Source: Betaproteobacteria bacterium
Lineage (GTDB): Bacteria; Pseudomonadota; Gammaproteobacteria; Burkholderiales; Burkholderiaceae_A
NCBI GenBank assembly: GCA_016868255.1
Contig: VGHN01000009.1
Span: forward strand, 1 to 64,000
DNA: 64,000 bases
Reading direction: 5' to 3'
The position numbers were made by a program, and so were the translations under genes. The notes beneath the pieces are model-generated. The model did not search any database. It saw nothing but the letters and a program-made list of their open reading frames with translations, and was not told the DNA's origin. Shown in pieces: positions 51,466 through 61,132 of this stretch (its first letter is position 1; every line of letters starts with the position of its first letter).

Positions 51466-52854
51466 TCATTGCGCCGATGCCGCCTCGGGTCTTCGCGAAC
51501 GCCGCCGACGACGCCTCGGGCCCGTGCCAGCACTGGAAGAGTGGGCAAGGTCCGCAATGAGTGTGAGTCTTTCATCGTGGGAATCGGTGGACTCAAAGGC
51601 GATCCACCACTGACCCAAATCGGAATCGAGTTCGCCGGCCTCCACTCTCAGAAGCAGGAAATCGAATCCCGCGCGGAAACGCGGATTCTCCAGCAACCGA
51701 AATGCGGCCCCACCGCCCCGCTTCTCAAAGCGTGGCTGCATCAGCCAGAGCTCGCGGGCATCCGAGAGAATTCGCTTCTGGACGCTGTAGCCTGCATTCT
51801 GAACTTCTACTATTTCTTCGATGGCCTCGTGCAATGCAGGTACGGGCTTGACGCCACCGGATTCCAAGCGTTGCCATTCGAACCGTATGGCCGGCCATAG
51901 GAGCGATGCGAAGAGAAACCCGATGGAGATGGGCTTGGCCTGTGCGATTCGTTCATCCGTATTGGCTAGGGCAAGCCTCACAAAATCGAGGGCCGCCTTA
52001 CGGTCCGCGCCCTTAGTAGAGGGGTCGAGAACCATCTCCAGCATGGGCAGGCAGTGCCGGTGCAGGCCGAAGTCTGTCAGGCCCTCGAGTGCGCGTAGGG
52101 CCGCGCCGGAGCAGAGCATCTTGACGATCTCGTCGAAGAGCCGCGCCTCGGGGACATTCTCCAGAAGCGCAGCCAAGCCGCGAATCGGCGCCAGCGTCTT
52201 GTCGTCGACTTTGAAGCCAAGCTTGGCCTGAAAGCGAAGAACCCGCAGCATGCGAACAGGATCCTCACGGTAGCGCTGCTCGGGGTGGCCGATCATGCGC
52301 AGGCACCGGGCCTGAATGTCCTTCACTCCATGGTGATAGTCGAGTACGGTATCGGAGAGCGGGTCGTAATAGAGCGCATTGATGGTGAAGTCTCGGCGGC
52401 TTGCGTCCTCGTGCTGTTCGCCGAATGTGTTGTCCCGGAGAACACGTCCGTGGGCATCGGTCTCTTGGTTCTCGTGGGCCAGAGCGCGGAATGTCGAGAC
52501 TTCAATGGTTTCGGGACCGAACATGACATGCACGATTCGAAATCGTCGTCCGATGAGTCGGGCGCGTCGAAAAATGCGTTGCACCTCTTCGGGGGTTGCG
52601 TCGGTGGCGACATCAAAGTCTTTGGGGCGCAGCCCCAGCATGAGGTCGCGCACACCGCCACCGACCACGAAGGCCTTGAACCCAGCATGTTGAAGGCCCT
52701 CAACGGTTCGAACGGCCGCGCTCGAGACCATGCGCCGATCAATTCCAACGCGGCTGCCCTTATAGATACTGGGGTCGTGCTTGAGGGCACGGCCATGGCC
52801 CGCCTTGTGGCCTGGGGCGAGCCGGGCCAGCGAACGAAGAAGTTTCTTGATCAC
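51466..52854 (-). CDS. pcnB: poly(A) polymerase I
   Basis: AFVVGGGVRDLMLGLRPKDFDVATDATPEEVQRIFRRARLIGRRFRIVHV; basic C-terminal tail. Confidence 0.95.
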   Translation of the reverse strand: MIKKLLRSLARLAPGHKAGHGRALKHDPSIYKGSRVGIDRRMVSSAAVRTVEGLQHAGFKAFVVGGGVRDLMLGLRPKDFDVATDATPEEVQRIFRRARLIGRRFRIVHVMFGPETIEVSTFRALAHENQETDAHGRVLRDNTFGEQHEDASRRDFTINALYYDPLSDTVLDYHHGVKDIQARCLRMIGHPEQRYREDPVRMLRVLRFQAKLGFKVDDKTLAPIRGLAALLENVPEARLFDEIVKMLCSGAALRALEGLTDFGLHRHCLPMLEMVLDPSTKGADRKAALDFVRLALANTDERIAQAKPISIGFLFASLLWPAIRFEWQRLESGGVKPVPALHEAIEEIVEVQNAGYSVQKRILSDARELWLMQPRFEKRGGGAAFRLLENPRFRAGFDFLLLRVEAGELDSDLGQWWIAFESTDSHDERLTLIADLAHSSSAGTGPRRRRRRSRRPEAASAQ

Positions 52855-53537
52855 GCCTGAGAGGTTATCAGGATCACAGGCCAGTTCTGTGCCTTGGCGT
52901 GGGCAAGAAGTGAGGGATCTGGGTTGACCACCACCGGGTGGGTGACCCGGGACATCAATGGCAGATCGTTGAGAGAGTCGCTATAGAAGTAAGAGCGCTC
53001 GAAGGCCTCGAGTGCCGTGTCGCGCTGCGCCAACCACTGGGCCACCCGCGTGATCTTTCCCTCTCGAAAACTCGGCACGCCCTCTGGTCTTCCCGTAAAG
53101 CGGCCGTCCTTCTCTTCCAACTCAGTGGCAATAAGATTCTCGATTCCAAAGAGCTCGGCAATCGGGGCGGTGATGAAGCGATTGGTGGCTGTCACGATGG
53201 CCATTAAGTCCCCAGCGGCGCGATGAGACTCCACAAGATCGCGGGCCGATTGCGAGATCTTCGGTGCAATGCGCTCGGTGATGAGGGTGTCTCGCCAGGC
53301 ATGCAACTGGGCAGGCGAATGGGTGGCCAGTGGTTTGAGTTGGAATTCCAGAAACTCAAAGATACTCAGAGTGCCTGCCTTGTACTTCGCGTAGAACTCG
53401 TCATTGCGTCGGCTGTACCAGTCGCGGTCGACCACTCCCAACTCCACAAGATACTGGGCCCACGCGACGTCGCTGTCCATTTCAATGAGGGTGTTGTCGA
53501 GATCGAATAGGGCGATTTGTTTGGGGTTGGTGGGCAT
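52851..53537 (-). CDS. HAD-IB family phosphatase (ORF opens at 53840; ATG at 53537 preferred)
   Basis: QIALFDLDNTLIEMDSDVAWAQYLVELGVV; FYSDSLNDLPLM. Confidence 0.92.
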   Translation of the reverse strand: MPTNPKQIALFDLDNTLIEMDSDVAWAQYLVELGVVDRDWYSRRNDEFYAKYKAGTLSIFEFLEFQLKPLATHSPAQLHAWRDTLITERIAPKISQSARDLVESHRAAGDLMAIVTATNRFITAPIAELFGIENLIATELEEKDGRFTGRPEGVPSFREGKITRVAQWLAQRDTALEAFERSYFYSDSLNDLPLMSRVTHPVVVNPDPSLLAHAKAQNWPVILITSQA

Positions 53538-53556
53538 GGTGGGAATGGTGGGAATG
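53530..53556. repeat. 9-bp tandem repeat gtgggaatg x3 (one mismatch) spanning the HAD gene start
   Basis: gtgggcatg gtgggaatg gtgggaatg; would encode IPTIPTMPT. Confidence 0.9.
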
Positions 53557-53578
53557 GAAAAATGCGGCTGGTTTGAGG

Positions 53579-54331
53579 CTACTGCTCGAACTTTGAGAAG
53601 ACGGTGCGCAGCATCGGCAAGGACACGGGCCGCTGCACAGAGAGTGCGTAACGATCCACGGCATCCAGAATGGCGGTGAGCAGAGAGAGATTGCGCGACT
53701 GGTGATTGAGTAAGTACTGAAACAATCGATCGTAGTCGGCCTGGTCGGGGCCAGAGATCCACCCCAAGGCGCTGGCCCGCTGCCGAAGGGCAGTGAGCAT
53801 CTCTGCGTCGGTGAGTTCGTGCAATTCGAAGACCAGGCATTGGCCCAGTCGGGTGCGCACATCCTCTCGAAGCGTGAGTCGCAGGGGCGGGCGATCGGCC
53901 GCCACCACGATGCAGCGCCCGGCCGCCATGGCACGGTTATAGGCACCAAAGAGCCATGCCTGCTCGTCCGGGCTGCAGAGGTGCACATCGTCGACCAGCC
54001 AGAGCGGTTCCTCAATCAGGCCGGCCAGCGCAAGCGATGAGCCGTTCACGCTCGATTGGCCCATGCGGATGTAGCGAATGCCCTCGTGTTGGGCCGCCCA
54101 TGCCTTGAGCCAGTATGTTTTCCCGCTGCCTGGGGCGCCCCACAGCAGAAGACCCTTGGCACTCGGCGACTCAAGTGTCTGGCGCAATGCGGCCAAGGCG
54201 GCTGAGTTGCGTCCAACCACGCCGGCCTGCAGGCTCGGCTCGGCGGGTTGCAAAAGGCCCAGGGCCAACTGCTCAATGGCGGAGGCAGGCGAGGGGGGTG
54301 TTGCGGGGGAGGAGGCAGGGGTTTGTCCCAT
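53579..54331 (-). CDS. hda: DnaA-related regulatory inactivator Hda
   Basis: QLALGLLQPAEPSLQAGVVGRN, LLLWGAPGSGKTYWLKAW, LWLVDDVHL; 250-aa DnaA AAA+-like protein. Confidence 0.9.
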   Translation of the reverse strand: MGQTPASSPATPPSPASAIEQLALGLLQPAEPSLQAGVVGRNSAALAALRQTLESPSAKGLLLWGAPGSGKTYWLKAWAAQHEGIRYIRMGQSSVNGSSLALAGLIEEPLWLVDDVHLCSPDEQAWLFGAYNRAMAAGRCIVVAADRPPLRLTLREDVRTRLGQCLVFELHELTDAEMLTALRQRASALGWISGPDQADYDRLFQYLLNHQSRNLSLLTAILDAVDRYALSVQRPVSLPMLRTVFSKFEQ

Positions 54332-54357
54332 AAAATGGCATTTTCCGGGCCTCCGTC

Positions 54358-55443
54358 ATGAATACCAAATCACCCCCCCTGACCTATCGCGATGCAGGTG
54401 TCGATATCGATGCTGGAGATGCCCTTGTCGACCGCATCAAGCCACTGGCCAAGCGGACCATGCGTCCAGAGGTACTTGCTGGAATTGGTGGGTTTGGGGC
54501 CCTTTGTGGGCTGCCCACGAAGTACAAGGACCCGGTGTTGGTCTCGGGAACCGATGGTGTGGGCACCAAACTCAAGCTTGCCTTTGCGCTCGATCGCCAC
54601 GACACAGTGGGGGTCGATCTGGTGGCCATGAGTGTCAACGACATCCTGGTGCAGGGGGCCGAGCCGCTTTTCTTCCTGGATTACTTCGCATGCGGCCGAC
54701 TCGCAGTCGAGACCGCTGCCGAGGTGGTCGGTGGAATTGCCGCGGGCTGCGAGCAGGCCGGATGCGCACTCATTGGCGGTGAGACCGCAGAGATGCCCGG
54801 TATGTATCCCGATGGTGAATACGATTTGGCGGGCTTTGCCGTGGGCGTGGTCGAGCGGAGCAAGATTCTGGATGCAAGCGGTGTCAGTCAAGGCGATGTG
54901 GTCTTGGGCTTGGCATCGAGTGGTTTCCACAGCAATGGTTATTCATTGGTGCGAAAGGTTTTGGAGCGTCGATTCGGAGACATTTCTCGCCAGGCCCTCT
55001 CGTCCATACAACTCCCCGTTGCGCCCGGCTCCGACAAGTTGATGGGTCTCGATGACTTGGTGATGCGGCCCACCCGAATCTATGTGAAGTCGGTTTTGGA
55101 GGCGCTCGCAAGGCATGGCAACGCAATTCATGGGCTGGCCCACATTACGGGTGGTGGCCTGGTGGGCAATGTGCCGCGCGTTCTACCCGATGGATTCATG
55201 GCGCGGTTGGAAGGGGCTGCCTGGCCCATGCCCGCCCTCATGCAATGGATTCAGACTGAAGGTCAGATCGATGCCGCAGAGATGCACCGTGTCTTCAACT
55301 GCGGCATTGGCATGGTGGTCATTGTGCCGGCCACCGAGGCCGAGTCGGTGGCCGCAACACTCACCGCTGCCGGAGAGATGGTCTTTCGAATCGGAGAGAT
55401 TCAGGCGCGAGCCAAGAGTGAGGCGCAGACGGTCATCATCTGA
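54358..55443 (+). CDS. purM: phosphoribosylformylglycinamidine cyclo-ligase
   Basis: [61 protein letters not shown]. Confidence 0.97.
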   Translation: MNTKSPPLTYRDAGVDIDAGDALVDRIKPLAKRTMRPEVLAGIGGFGALCGLPTKYKDPVLVSGTDGVGTKLKLAFALDRHDTVGVDLVAMSVNDILVQGAEPLFFLDYFACGRLAVETAAEVVGGIAAGCEQAGCALIGGETAEMPGMYPDGEYDLAGFAVGVVERSKILDASGVSQGDVVLGLASSGFHSNGYSLVRKVLERRFGDISRQALSSIQLPVAPGSDKLMGLDDLVMRPTRIYVKSVLEALARHGNAIHGLAHITGGGLVGNVPRVLPDGFMARLEGAAWPMPALMQWIQTEGQIDAAEMHRVFNCGIGMVVIVPATEAESVAATLTAAGEMVFRIGEIQARAKSEAQTVII

Positions 55444-56462
55444 TCGAGTGGCGTGGTCTGAGGGTCGATTCGCTCGAGCCCCCTAAAGCCGCGCTGCCAG
55501 GTGATCTGTCGTTTTGCAAGTTGCCGTGTGGCCTCAAGTGCCCTCTGAAAAAATTCGGCCTCGCTCTCAAAGCCACTCTGCCCATCTAGGTGCGCCCATG
55601 CCTGTCGATAACCCACCGCCCGCATGCTGGGATGTTCTGCCGTGAGTCCGGCTCGGGCCCTAAGGGCTCGAACCTCAGAGAGAAACCCTTTTTTCACCAT
55701 CTCCCGCAGCCGGCCTTCGATGGCTTCATGCAGCAACGCTCGATCGCTGGGCTCCAAGGAGACCACGGGAAAGGTTTTCATCTCTCGGGCGCCCACTGCC
55801 AATTTACGTGATTGGCTCTGCGCGATCCATTGGCTCAGTGATTGCCCGGTGGCCCGATGGACTTCAAGGGCCCTGGAGATCCGCTGGGCATCGGAGGGGG
55901 CGAGTCGGGCGGCGGTCACTGGGTCAACCGCTCTGAGTCGCTCGTGCATCGCCGGCCACCCGAGTCGCTTGGCCTGCTCGGCCACTTCTAGTCGGATCTC
56001 TTCGTTGGTCGAAGGGATCTCATCAATGCCATGACGCAGCGCCTTGAAATAGAGCATGGTGCCGCCAACCACCAAGGCCCTCTTGCCCCTGGAATGAATC
56101 GCTTCAAGTGCAGCGTTGCAGTCGCGAAGGAAGGCGGCCACCGAGTAGCGGTCTTCGGGGTTGCAGAGGTCAATGAGGTGGTGTGGCACCCGAGCCCGAT
56201 CATCCGAACTGGGCTTGGCTGTTCCAATGTCGAGGCAACGATAGACCAAGGCCGAATCCATATTGATGATTTCGCAGGGCCCCAAGAGGCCGGACTCCGC
56301 CAGGGCTTGGGCCAGACCCGACTTCCCGCTGGCGGTTGGCCCGATGATGCAGAGCGTGCTGCTGACGACGCTGTCTTGCGAGTTGCTCAAGCGTTCACTG
56401 CCCGCGCATGAATAGCCGATCCAATTCCTTGTGGCCAATCTGGACCCAGGTGGGGCGACCAT
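55401..56462 (-). CDS. miaA: tRNA dimethylallyltransferase (true start near 56400)
   Basis: [59 protein letters not shown]. Confidence 0.95.
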   Translation of the reverse strand: MVAPPGSRLATRNWIGYSCAGSERLSNSQDSVVSSTLCIIGPTASGKSGLAQALAESGLLGPCEIINMDSALVYRCLDIGTAKPSSDDRARVPHHLIDLCNPEDRYSVAAFLRDCNAALEAIHSRGKRALVVGGTMLYFKALRHGIDEIPSTNEEIRLEVAEQAKRLGWPAMHERLRAVDPVTAARLAPSDAQRISRALEVHRATGQSLSQWIAQSQSRKLAVGAREMKTFPVVSLEPSDRALLHEAIEGRLREMVKKGFLSEVRALRARAGLTAEHPSMRAVGYRQAWAHLDGQSGFESEAEFFQRALEATRQLAKRQITWQRGFRGLERIDPQTTPLDQMMTVCASLLARA

Positions 56463-58170
56463 GGTTGCATTGGTCTGATCGGTCGGTGGCCTCGATGTCT
56501 CTGAGCAGCTGGTTCATCTCGGGGATTGTCAGTGAGCGGTTGGCGCGAACCGCTCCATGGCAGGCCATGGTGGCCAGGATGGCGTCGCGTTGTTCCATTA
56601 CCGATTGGGCCTGCCCATGCTGGGCCAACTCCGCAAGTGTTTCCCGAACCAAGGGCTCGATCGGGGCCTTGGCCAAAAGGGCTGGGATGGCTCTCACCAC
56701 AATGTGGTCTGCGGACAAAGGCGCCACATCAAAGCCGATCGTTCTGAGGAGCTCGGCATGCAGTTGTGCCGTCTCTGTCTCGAGCGGACTCGCGAGCAGG
56801 GCAAGCGGTTCGAGCAATCCCTGCGTCTCGGTGGTTGTTTGTGCCTTGAGTCGCTCGTAGACAATACGCTCGTGGGCAGCATGCATATCGACAATGATCA
56901 GCCCGTGGCTGTTCTGCGCAAGAATAAAAATCCCGTGCAGTTGGGCAATGGCAAAGCCCAGCGGTGGGCCCAGAGGAGCAGGCGTCAAGGGCGACTCCGC
57001 GCCAAGCGCCTGGTGTCCTTGCGGATCCAGGGGCATGGTTCCGCTGGCCCAGGATCGATTGGGCTGGCCTTGAAAAAATTGTGGGGAGAGTGGAAGGCTG
57101 TGCCCATAAGCGAGGCGATGGCTCATTGCACCATCGCCTGTTGAACCCAGCGGGGTCGCAATGGATGCGCCCGCGGTCGCAGCCACGGGCTGGGCCAATG
57201 CGGTGCGCACGGCACTGAGAATGCTTTGATAAACCGCCTGGCTGTCTCGGAAACGCACCTCCGATTTGGCGGGATGAACATTGACATCGACAAGCTCGGG
57301 GTCGAGATCGATCTGCAGTACCAGCCGCGCTTGTCGCTGGCCATGCAAGACATCGGCGTATGCCGATCGAAGTGCATGGAGCATGAGTCGGTCGCGCACA
57401 TGCCGCCCATTCACATAGAGATACTGATGCTCGGCCTTTCCGTCGGCCAGTGTCGGCAGCTGCAGCCAGGCCCGAATATGAAGCGGCCCCCGCTCCTCCT
57501 CGACGATCTTGAGGGCCTGGGCATCTAGGCCCAGGCATTCGGCCACCCGCAGTGCGGGCTGCGTGGGGGGAAGCCGCATCACCATTTTGTCGTTGTGGCT
57601 CAGTTGCCAGGCCACCTCCGGATGAATCATTGCCTGACGAACAAAGGCCTCTCTGGCATGTGAGAACTCGGTGGCCGCTGTTTTAAGGAATCGGCGCCGT
57701 GCGGGGACGCTGTGAAAGAGGCTCTGAATATCCACTGTGGTACCGGTGGAGGCCGCTGCCGGGCGTTCCTGCCATGCGCCGCCATGATTGGCAATACTCT
57801 TTCCATGGGGGGCCGAAGCGGCTTTGCTCGTGACCTCCATATGCGCAACCGAGGCAATGGCCGCCAGGGCCTCTCCGCGAAAGCCATGGGTTCGCACTGC
57901 TTGAAGGTCTTGCAGGCTCCGAATCTTGCTGGTGGCGTGTCGCATCACGGCGAGGGCCAAGTCGTTTGCATCAATGCCATGGCCATCGTCGGTGATTCGG
58001 ATTCGACGAATCCCCCCCTCTTCGAGCGACACAGAGATGCTGCGGGCCTGGGCATCGATTGCGTTTTCGAGCAACTCTTTAACGACCGATGCGGGCCGTT
58101 CAATGACTTCGCCAGCCGCAATCTGGCTGATCAGCGCATCGGGCAGTAGGGCGATTCCCGCCATGGTCAC
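56395..58170 (-). CDS. mutL: DNA mismatch repair protein MutL
   Basis: [81 protein letters not shown]. Confidence 0.97.
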   Translation of the reverse strand: MTMAGIALLPDALISQIAAGEVIERPASVVKELLENAIDAQARSISVSLEEGGIRRIRITDDGHGIDANDLALAVMRHATSKIRSLQDLQAVRTHGFRGEALAAIASVAHMEVTSKAASAPHGKSIANHGGAWQERPAAASTGTTVDIQSLFHSVPARRRFLKTAATEFSHAREAFVRQAMIHPEVAWQLSHNDKMVMRLPPTQPALRVAECLGLDAQALKIVEEERGPLHIRAWLQLPTLADGKAEHQYLYVNGRHVRDRLMLHALRSAYADVLHGQRQARLVLQIDLDPELVDVNVHPAKSEVRFRDSQAVYQSILSAVRTALAQPVAATAGASIATPLGSTGDGAMSHRLAYGHSLPLSPQFFQGQPNRSWASGTMPLDPQGHQALGAESPLTPAPLGPPLGFAIAQLHGIFILAQNSHGLIIVDMHAAHERIVYERLKAQTTTETQGLLEPLALLASPLETETAQLHAELLRTIGFDVAPLSADHIVVRAIPALLAKAPIEPLVRETLAELAQHGQAQSVMEQRDAILATMACHGAVRANRSLTIPEMNQLLRDIEATDRSDQCNHGRPTWVQIGHKELDRLFMRGQ

Positions 58171-59450
58171 ATCAGCCGAGACTTGGAGAGCGGGGGGTTC
58201 TGCTCCAGGTACTGAACGATTCCGCGACGAAGGGCCCGGGCCATCTCTTGTTGGTAGCGCATGTCGCGAAGCCGCTTCTCTTCCTCGGGATTGCTGATGA
58301 AGGCGGTCTCGACAAGAATGGATGGAATGTCAGGGGCCTTCAGTACCGCAAAGCCTGCCTGTTCGACTTGCTGCTTGTGCAACTCATTGACCCCTTTGAT
58401 GTGCCGAAGAACCGCGTTGCCGAGTTTGAGTGAGTCCTTGATCTGCGCGGTGGTCGACATATCGAGAAGTGTCTGCTGAAGCTGCTGATCGCCTGAACCT
58501 AGCTTGATTCCACCAATGGCATCGGAAGAATTCTCCTTCTGGGCCATCCACCGGGCAGCGGCACTGGTTGCCCCACGTTGTGAAAGGACATAGACCGATG
58601 AGCCCTTGGCCTTGGGAGAGACCCAGGCATCTGCATGGATTGAGACCATGAGATCGGCGCCCACTCGACGTGCCTTCTCCACTCGCCTGCCCAGGGGAAC
58701 GAAGTAGTCGCCATCTCGAGTGAGATAGGTGCGAACGCCGGGTTGTGAATCGAGTTCGGTCTTGAGTAACCGCGCGATCCGAAGAACCACATCCTTTTCG
58801 CGCGTGCCTCCTTTGCCCACGGCCCCTGGGTCTTCTCCACCATGGCCAGGATCCAAGGCAATGGTGACAAGCCGAGAGACGGTGGGCTTTTTGCCACCCG
58901 GAGCGGGAGACGGTTTTGTCTCCGATGGCCCGGCCTGCGCTGCTTGTTTAGGGGGTTCTTCTGGTGGGGCGGCCTTGCCAGATTGCAGCCGGTCTTGCTC
59001 GTAGCTCTGCAAAAAGGCGAGCAGGGGGTCGACCTCTTGGGTTGGATAGAGGTCGATGACGAGTCGGTGTTGATAGAGCCCGACGGGTTCCAGGGTGAAG
59101 ACCTGTGGGCGGATGCCCTGTTTCAAATCGAAGACCAGTCGCACGGTATTGGTCTGGTATTGACCGACTCGAACCTGGGCAATGAAGGGGTCGTTGGGTT
59201 GGATTCTTGCCACCAACTCCTTGAGCATGGGACTCAGTTGGAGGCCCTCGAGGTCGACCACAAGCCGGTCGGGCGAGGTGAGAAGACTGGTCTTGAAGGC
59301 GAGGGTTTTGGAGTCGTGCTCGATGGTGACCCGGGTGTAATCGTTGGCGGGCCAGACCCGAACCGCGGCAACACTCAGAGCCCCTGAGGGCCCAAACAGG
59401 CCAAGCAGCAGCGCCCCTCCCGAACCGAGCAAGAGCGAGCGGCGCTTCAT
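58167..59450 (-). CDS. N-acetylmuramoyl-L-alanine amidase (AmiC-like, AMIN plus amidase_3)
   Basis: VTIALDPGHGGEDPGAVGKGGTREKDVVLRIARLL; SIHADAW; SILVETAFISNPEEEKRL. Confidence 0.94.
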   Translation of the reverse strand: MKRRSLLLGSGGALLLGLFGPSGALSVAAVRVWPANDYTRVTIEHDSKTLAFKTSLLTSPDRLVVDLEGLQLSPMLKELVARIQPNDPFIAQVRVGQYQTNTVRLVFDLKQGIRPQVFTLEPVGLYQHRLVIDLYPTQEVDPLLAFLQSYEQDRLQSGKAAPPEEPPKQAAQAGPSETKPSPAPGGKKPTVSRLVTIALDPGHGGEDPGAVGKGGTREKDVVLRIARLLKTELDSQPGVRTYLTRDGDYFVPLGRRVEKARRVGADLMVSIHADAWVSPKAKGSSVYVLSQRGATSAAARWMAQKENSSDAIGGIKLGSGDQQLQQTLLDMSTTAQIKDSLKLGNAVLRHIKGVNELHKQQVEQAGFAVLKAPDIPSILVETAFISNPEEEKRLRDMRYQQEMARALRRGIVQYLEQNPPLSKSRLM

Positions 59451-59956
59451 GGCGATCTCTCAAGCGCGTCGCCGATCGCTGTATCAATTGCCGAGAGAAT
59501 CTCGGGGCGGGCTGCACTTAGCATGACTTGCCTCGGGCCCTCGGCCTCCTCGTTGAACCAATCAATCGAGACCATTAGATCGGCACCTGGCAGGCCATGG
59601 CCATGCTCGGGCCACTCGAGCAATACCAACCGACCCGGCCCATAGGCCTCTCGCAGGCCTGCACTTCTCCACGCGAGTGGATCCTGCAATCGATAGAGGT
59701 CAATGTGATGGACTTGAAGATCGGGCAATTCATAGAGCTCAGCGATGGCAAAGCTGGGGCTCTTGATCCGACCCTCGACTCCCAGCGATCGCAGAATACC
59801 GCGGGCGATGGTGGTCTTGCCTGCTCCAAGGCTTCCGCTCAGGTAGATTGCGCCAATGTCGAGGGATTCAATGGACCTCGCAATGGCCTCGGCCAGTAAT
59901 GTACTGCCCGCCTCGCTTACGCGATTGAATCGAATGGTGCTGCGATCAACAATCAT
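59447..59956 (-). CDS. tsaE: tRNA threonylcarbamoyladenosine biosynthesis ATPase
   Basis: IYLSGSLGAGKTTIARGILRSLGVEGRIKSPSFAIAELYEL; HHIDLYRL; LVLLEWPEHG. Confidence 0.95.
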   Translation of the reverse strand: MIVDRSTIRFNRVSEAGSTLLAEAIARSIESLDIGAIYLSGSLGAGKTTIARGILRSLGVEGRIKSPSFAIAELYELPDLQVHHIDLYRLQDPLAWRSAGLREAYGPGRLVLLEWPEHGHGLPGADLMVSIDWFNEEAEGPRQVMLSAARPEILSAIDTAIGDALERSP

Positions 59957-59959
59957 GAA

Positions 59960-61132
59960 ATGTCAGTGAATCATCAGAGAAGTCCAGCGCAAGACGCCAT
60001 TCCAGCGCAAGACGCTATTGTCACCCGCATTCGACAGGCTGCGCGCGACTTGGGTTTCTCCTCGGTGGGGATTGCTCGGATCGACCGCCACGATTTGGGC
60101 CCCGCCATGGCCCGCTTCTCGGATTGGCTGCATCAGGGTACCGCAGGAGACATGGGCTATTTGTCTCGAAGCCAACCCCTCCGTGCCGATCCGCAAGGAC
60201 TGCTCGCGAATGCCAAGAGCCTCATCATGGTCACCATGAACTACCTGCCGACCAGGGCCGACTCGTCGATGGACTCTGGGTGGCAGGCGCAAGAGTGGCA
60301 GGTGCAAGAGTTGCGGGCGCTCGATGCGCCCGAGCGGGCGGTTGTCTCGCTCTATGCCCGAGGCCGGGACTATCACAAGGTGATTCGTAGCCGACTGGCC
60401 CGGCTCGCCGATCGAATCAACTCAGAAATCGCTGCGGGTAATTTTCGGGCCTGCGTGGATTCAGCGCCTCTGCTCGAGGTCGAGTGGGCCCAGGCCGCAG
60501 GGCTTGGCTGGCGAGGCAAGCACACCCTATTGCTCAACCGTGACCAGGGCTCGATGTTTTTCCTCGGGGGCCTGCTCACAACGCTTGAGCTGCCAGCTGC
60601 CGAGGCCAGCTCCTCTCATTGTGGAAGTTGCCAGGCCTGCATCGAGGTCTGTCCCACGAAGGCAATTCGTGCGCCTTTTTCGCTCGACGCGAGGCGCTGC
60701 ATTTCCTACCTAACGATCGAGCATGCGGGCGACATCCCCGAGCCCTTGCGTCCCCTGATGGGCAATCGGGTCTATGGCTGTGATGACTGTCAGTTGGTCT
60801 GTCCGTGGAATCGTTATGCGCAGATGAGCGCCATTCCAGATTTCTTGCCACGGCATGGTCTCGATCACGCCACGTTGGTTGAACTCTTCTCTTGGACTGC
60901 GCAGCAGTTTCATGAGCGGCACGCGGGCAGCGCCATTTTAAGAATCGGTTACGACCGCTGGCTTCGAAATATTGCAGTGGGATTGGGCAACGGGCTGCGA
61001 TCGGCGATCGAGGGTGAGAAGGCTCCCATTCGCGCGAGTCTCAAGGGCCGATTGAATGATGCCAATCCCATGGTTGTAAGACATGTGCGTTGGGCACTGG
61101 CCCAGGGTGAACTCGATTCGGCGCTGGCATGA
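59960..61132 (+). CDS. queG: epoxyqueuosine reductase
   Basis: GDMGYLSR; YARGRDYHKVIRSRL; CGSCQACIEVCPTKAIRAPFSLDARRCISYLTIEH; GCDDCQLVCPWN. Confidence 0.97.
   Translation: MSVNHQRSPAQDAIPAQDAIVTRIRQAARDLGFSSVGIARIDRHDLGPAMARFSDWLHQGTAGDMGYLSRSQPLRADPQGLLANAKSLIMVTMNYLPTRADSSMDSGWQAQEWQVQELRALDAPERAVVSLYARGRDYHKVIRSRLARLADRINSEIAAGNFRACVDSAPLLEVEWAQAAGLGWRGKHTLLLNRDQGSMFFLGGLLTTLELPAAEASSSHCGSCQACIEVCPTKAIRAPFSLDARRCISYLTIEHAGDIPEPLRPLMGNRVYGCDDCQLVCPWNRYAQMSAIPDFLPRHGLDHATLVELFSWTAQQFHERHAGSAILRIGYDRWLRNIAVGLGNGLRSAIEGEKAPIRASLKGRLNDANPMVVRHVRWALAQGELDSALA
59983..60018. repeat. 18-bp in-frame tandem duplication in queG (tccagcgcaagacgcYat x2)
   Basis: Two copies with one mismatch; encodes PAQDAIPAQDAI. 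Confidence 0.93.
60280..60309. repeat. 15-bp in-frame tandem duplication in queG (gtggcaggYgcaaga x2)
   Basis: Two copies with one mismatch; encodes WQAQEWQVQE. Confidence 0.9.

Noticed and set aside
56729-57538. 269-aa ORF in the mutL region
   Set aside because: Alternative frame on the same strand inside mutL; Arg/Pro/Ala-rich shadow frame
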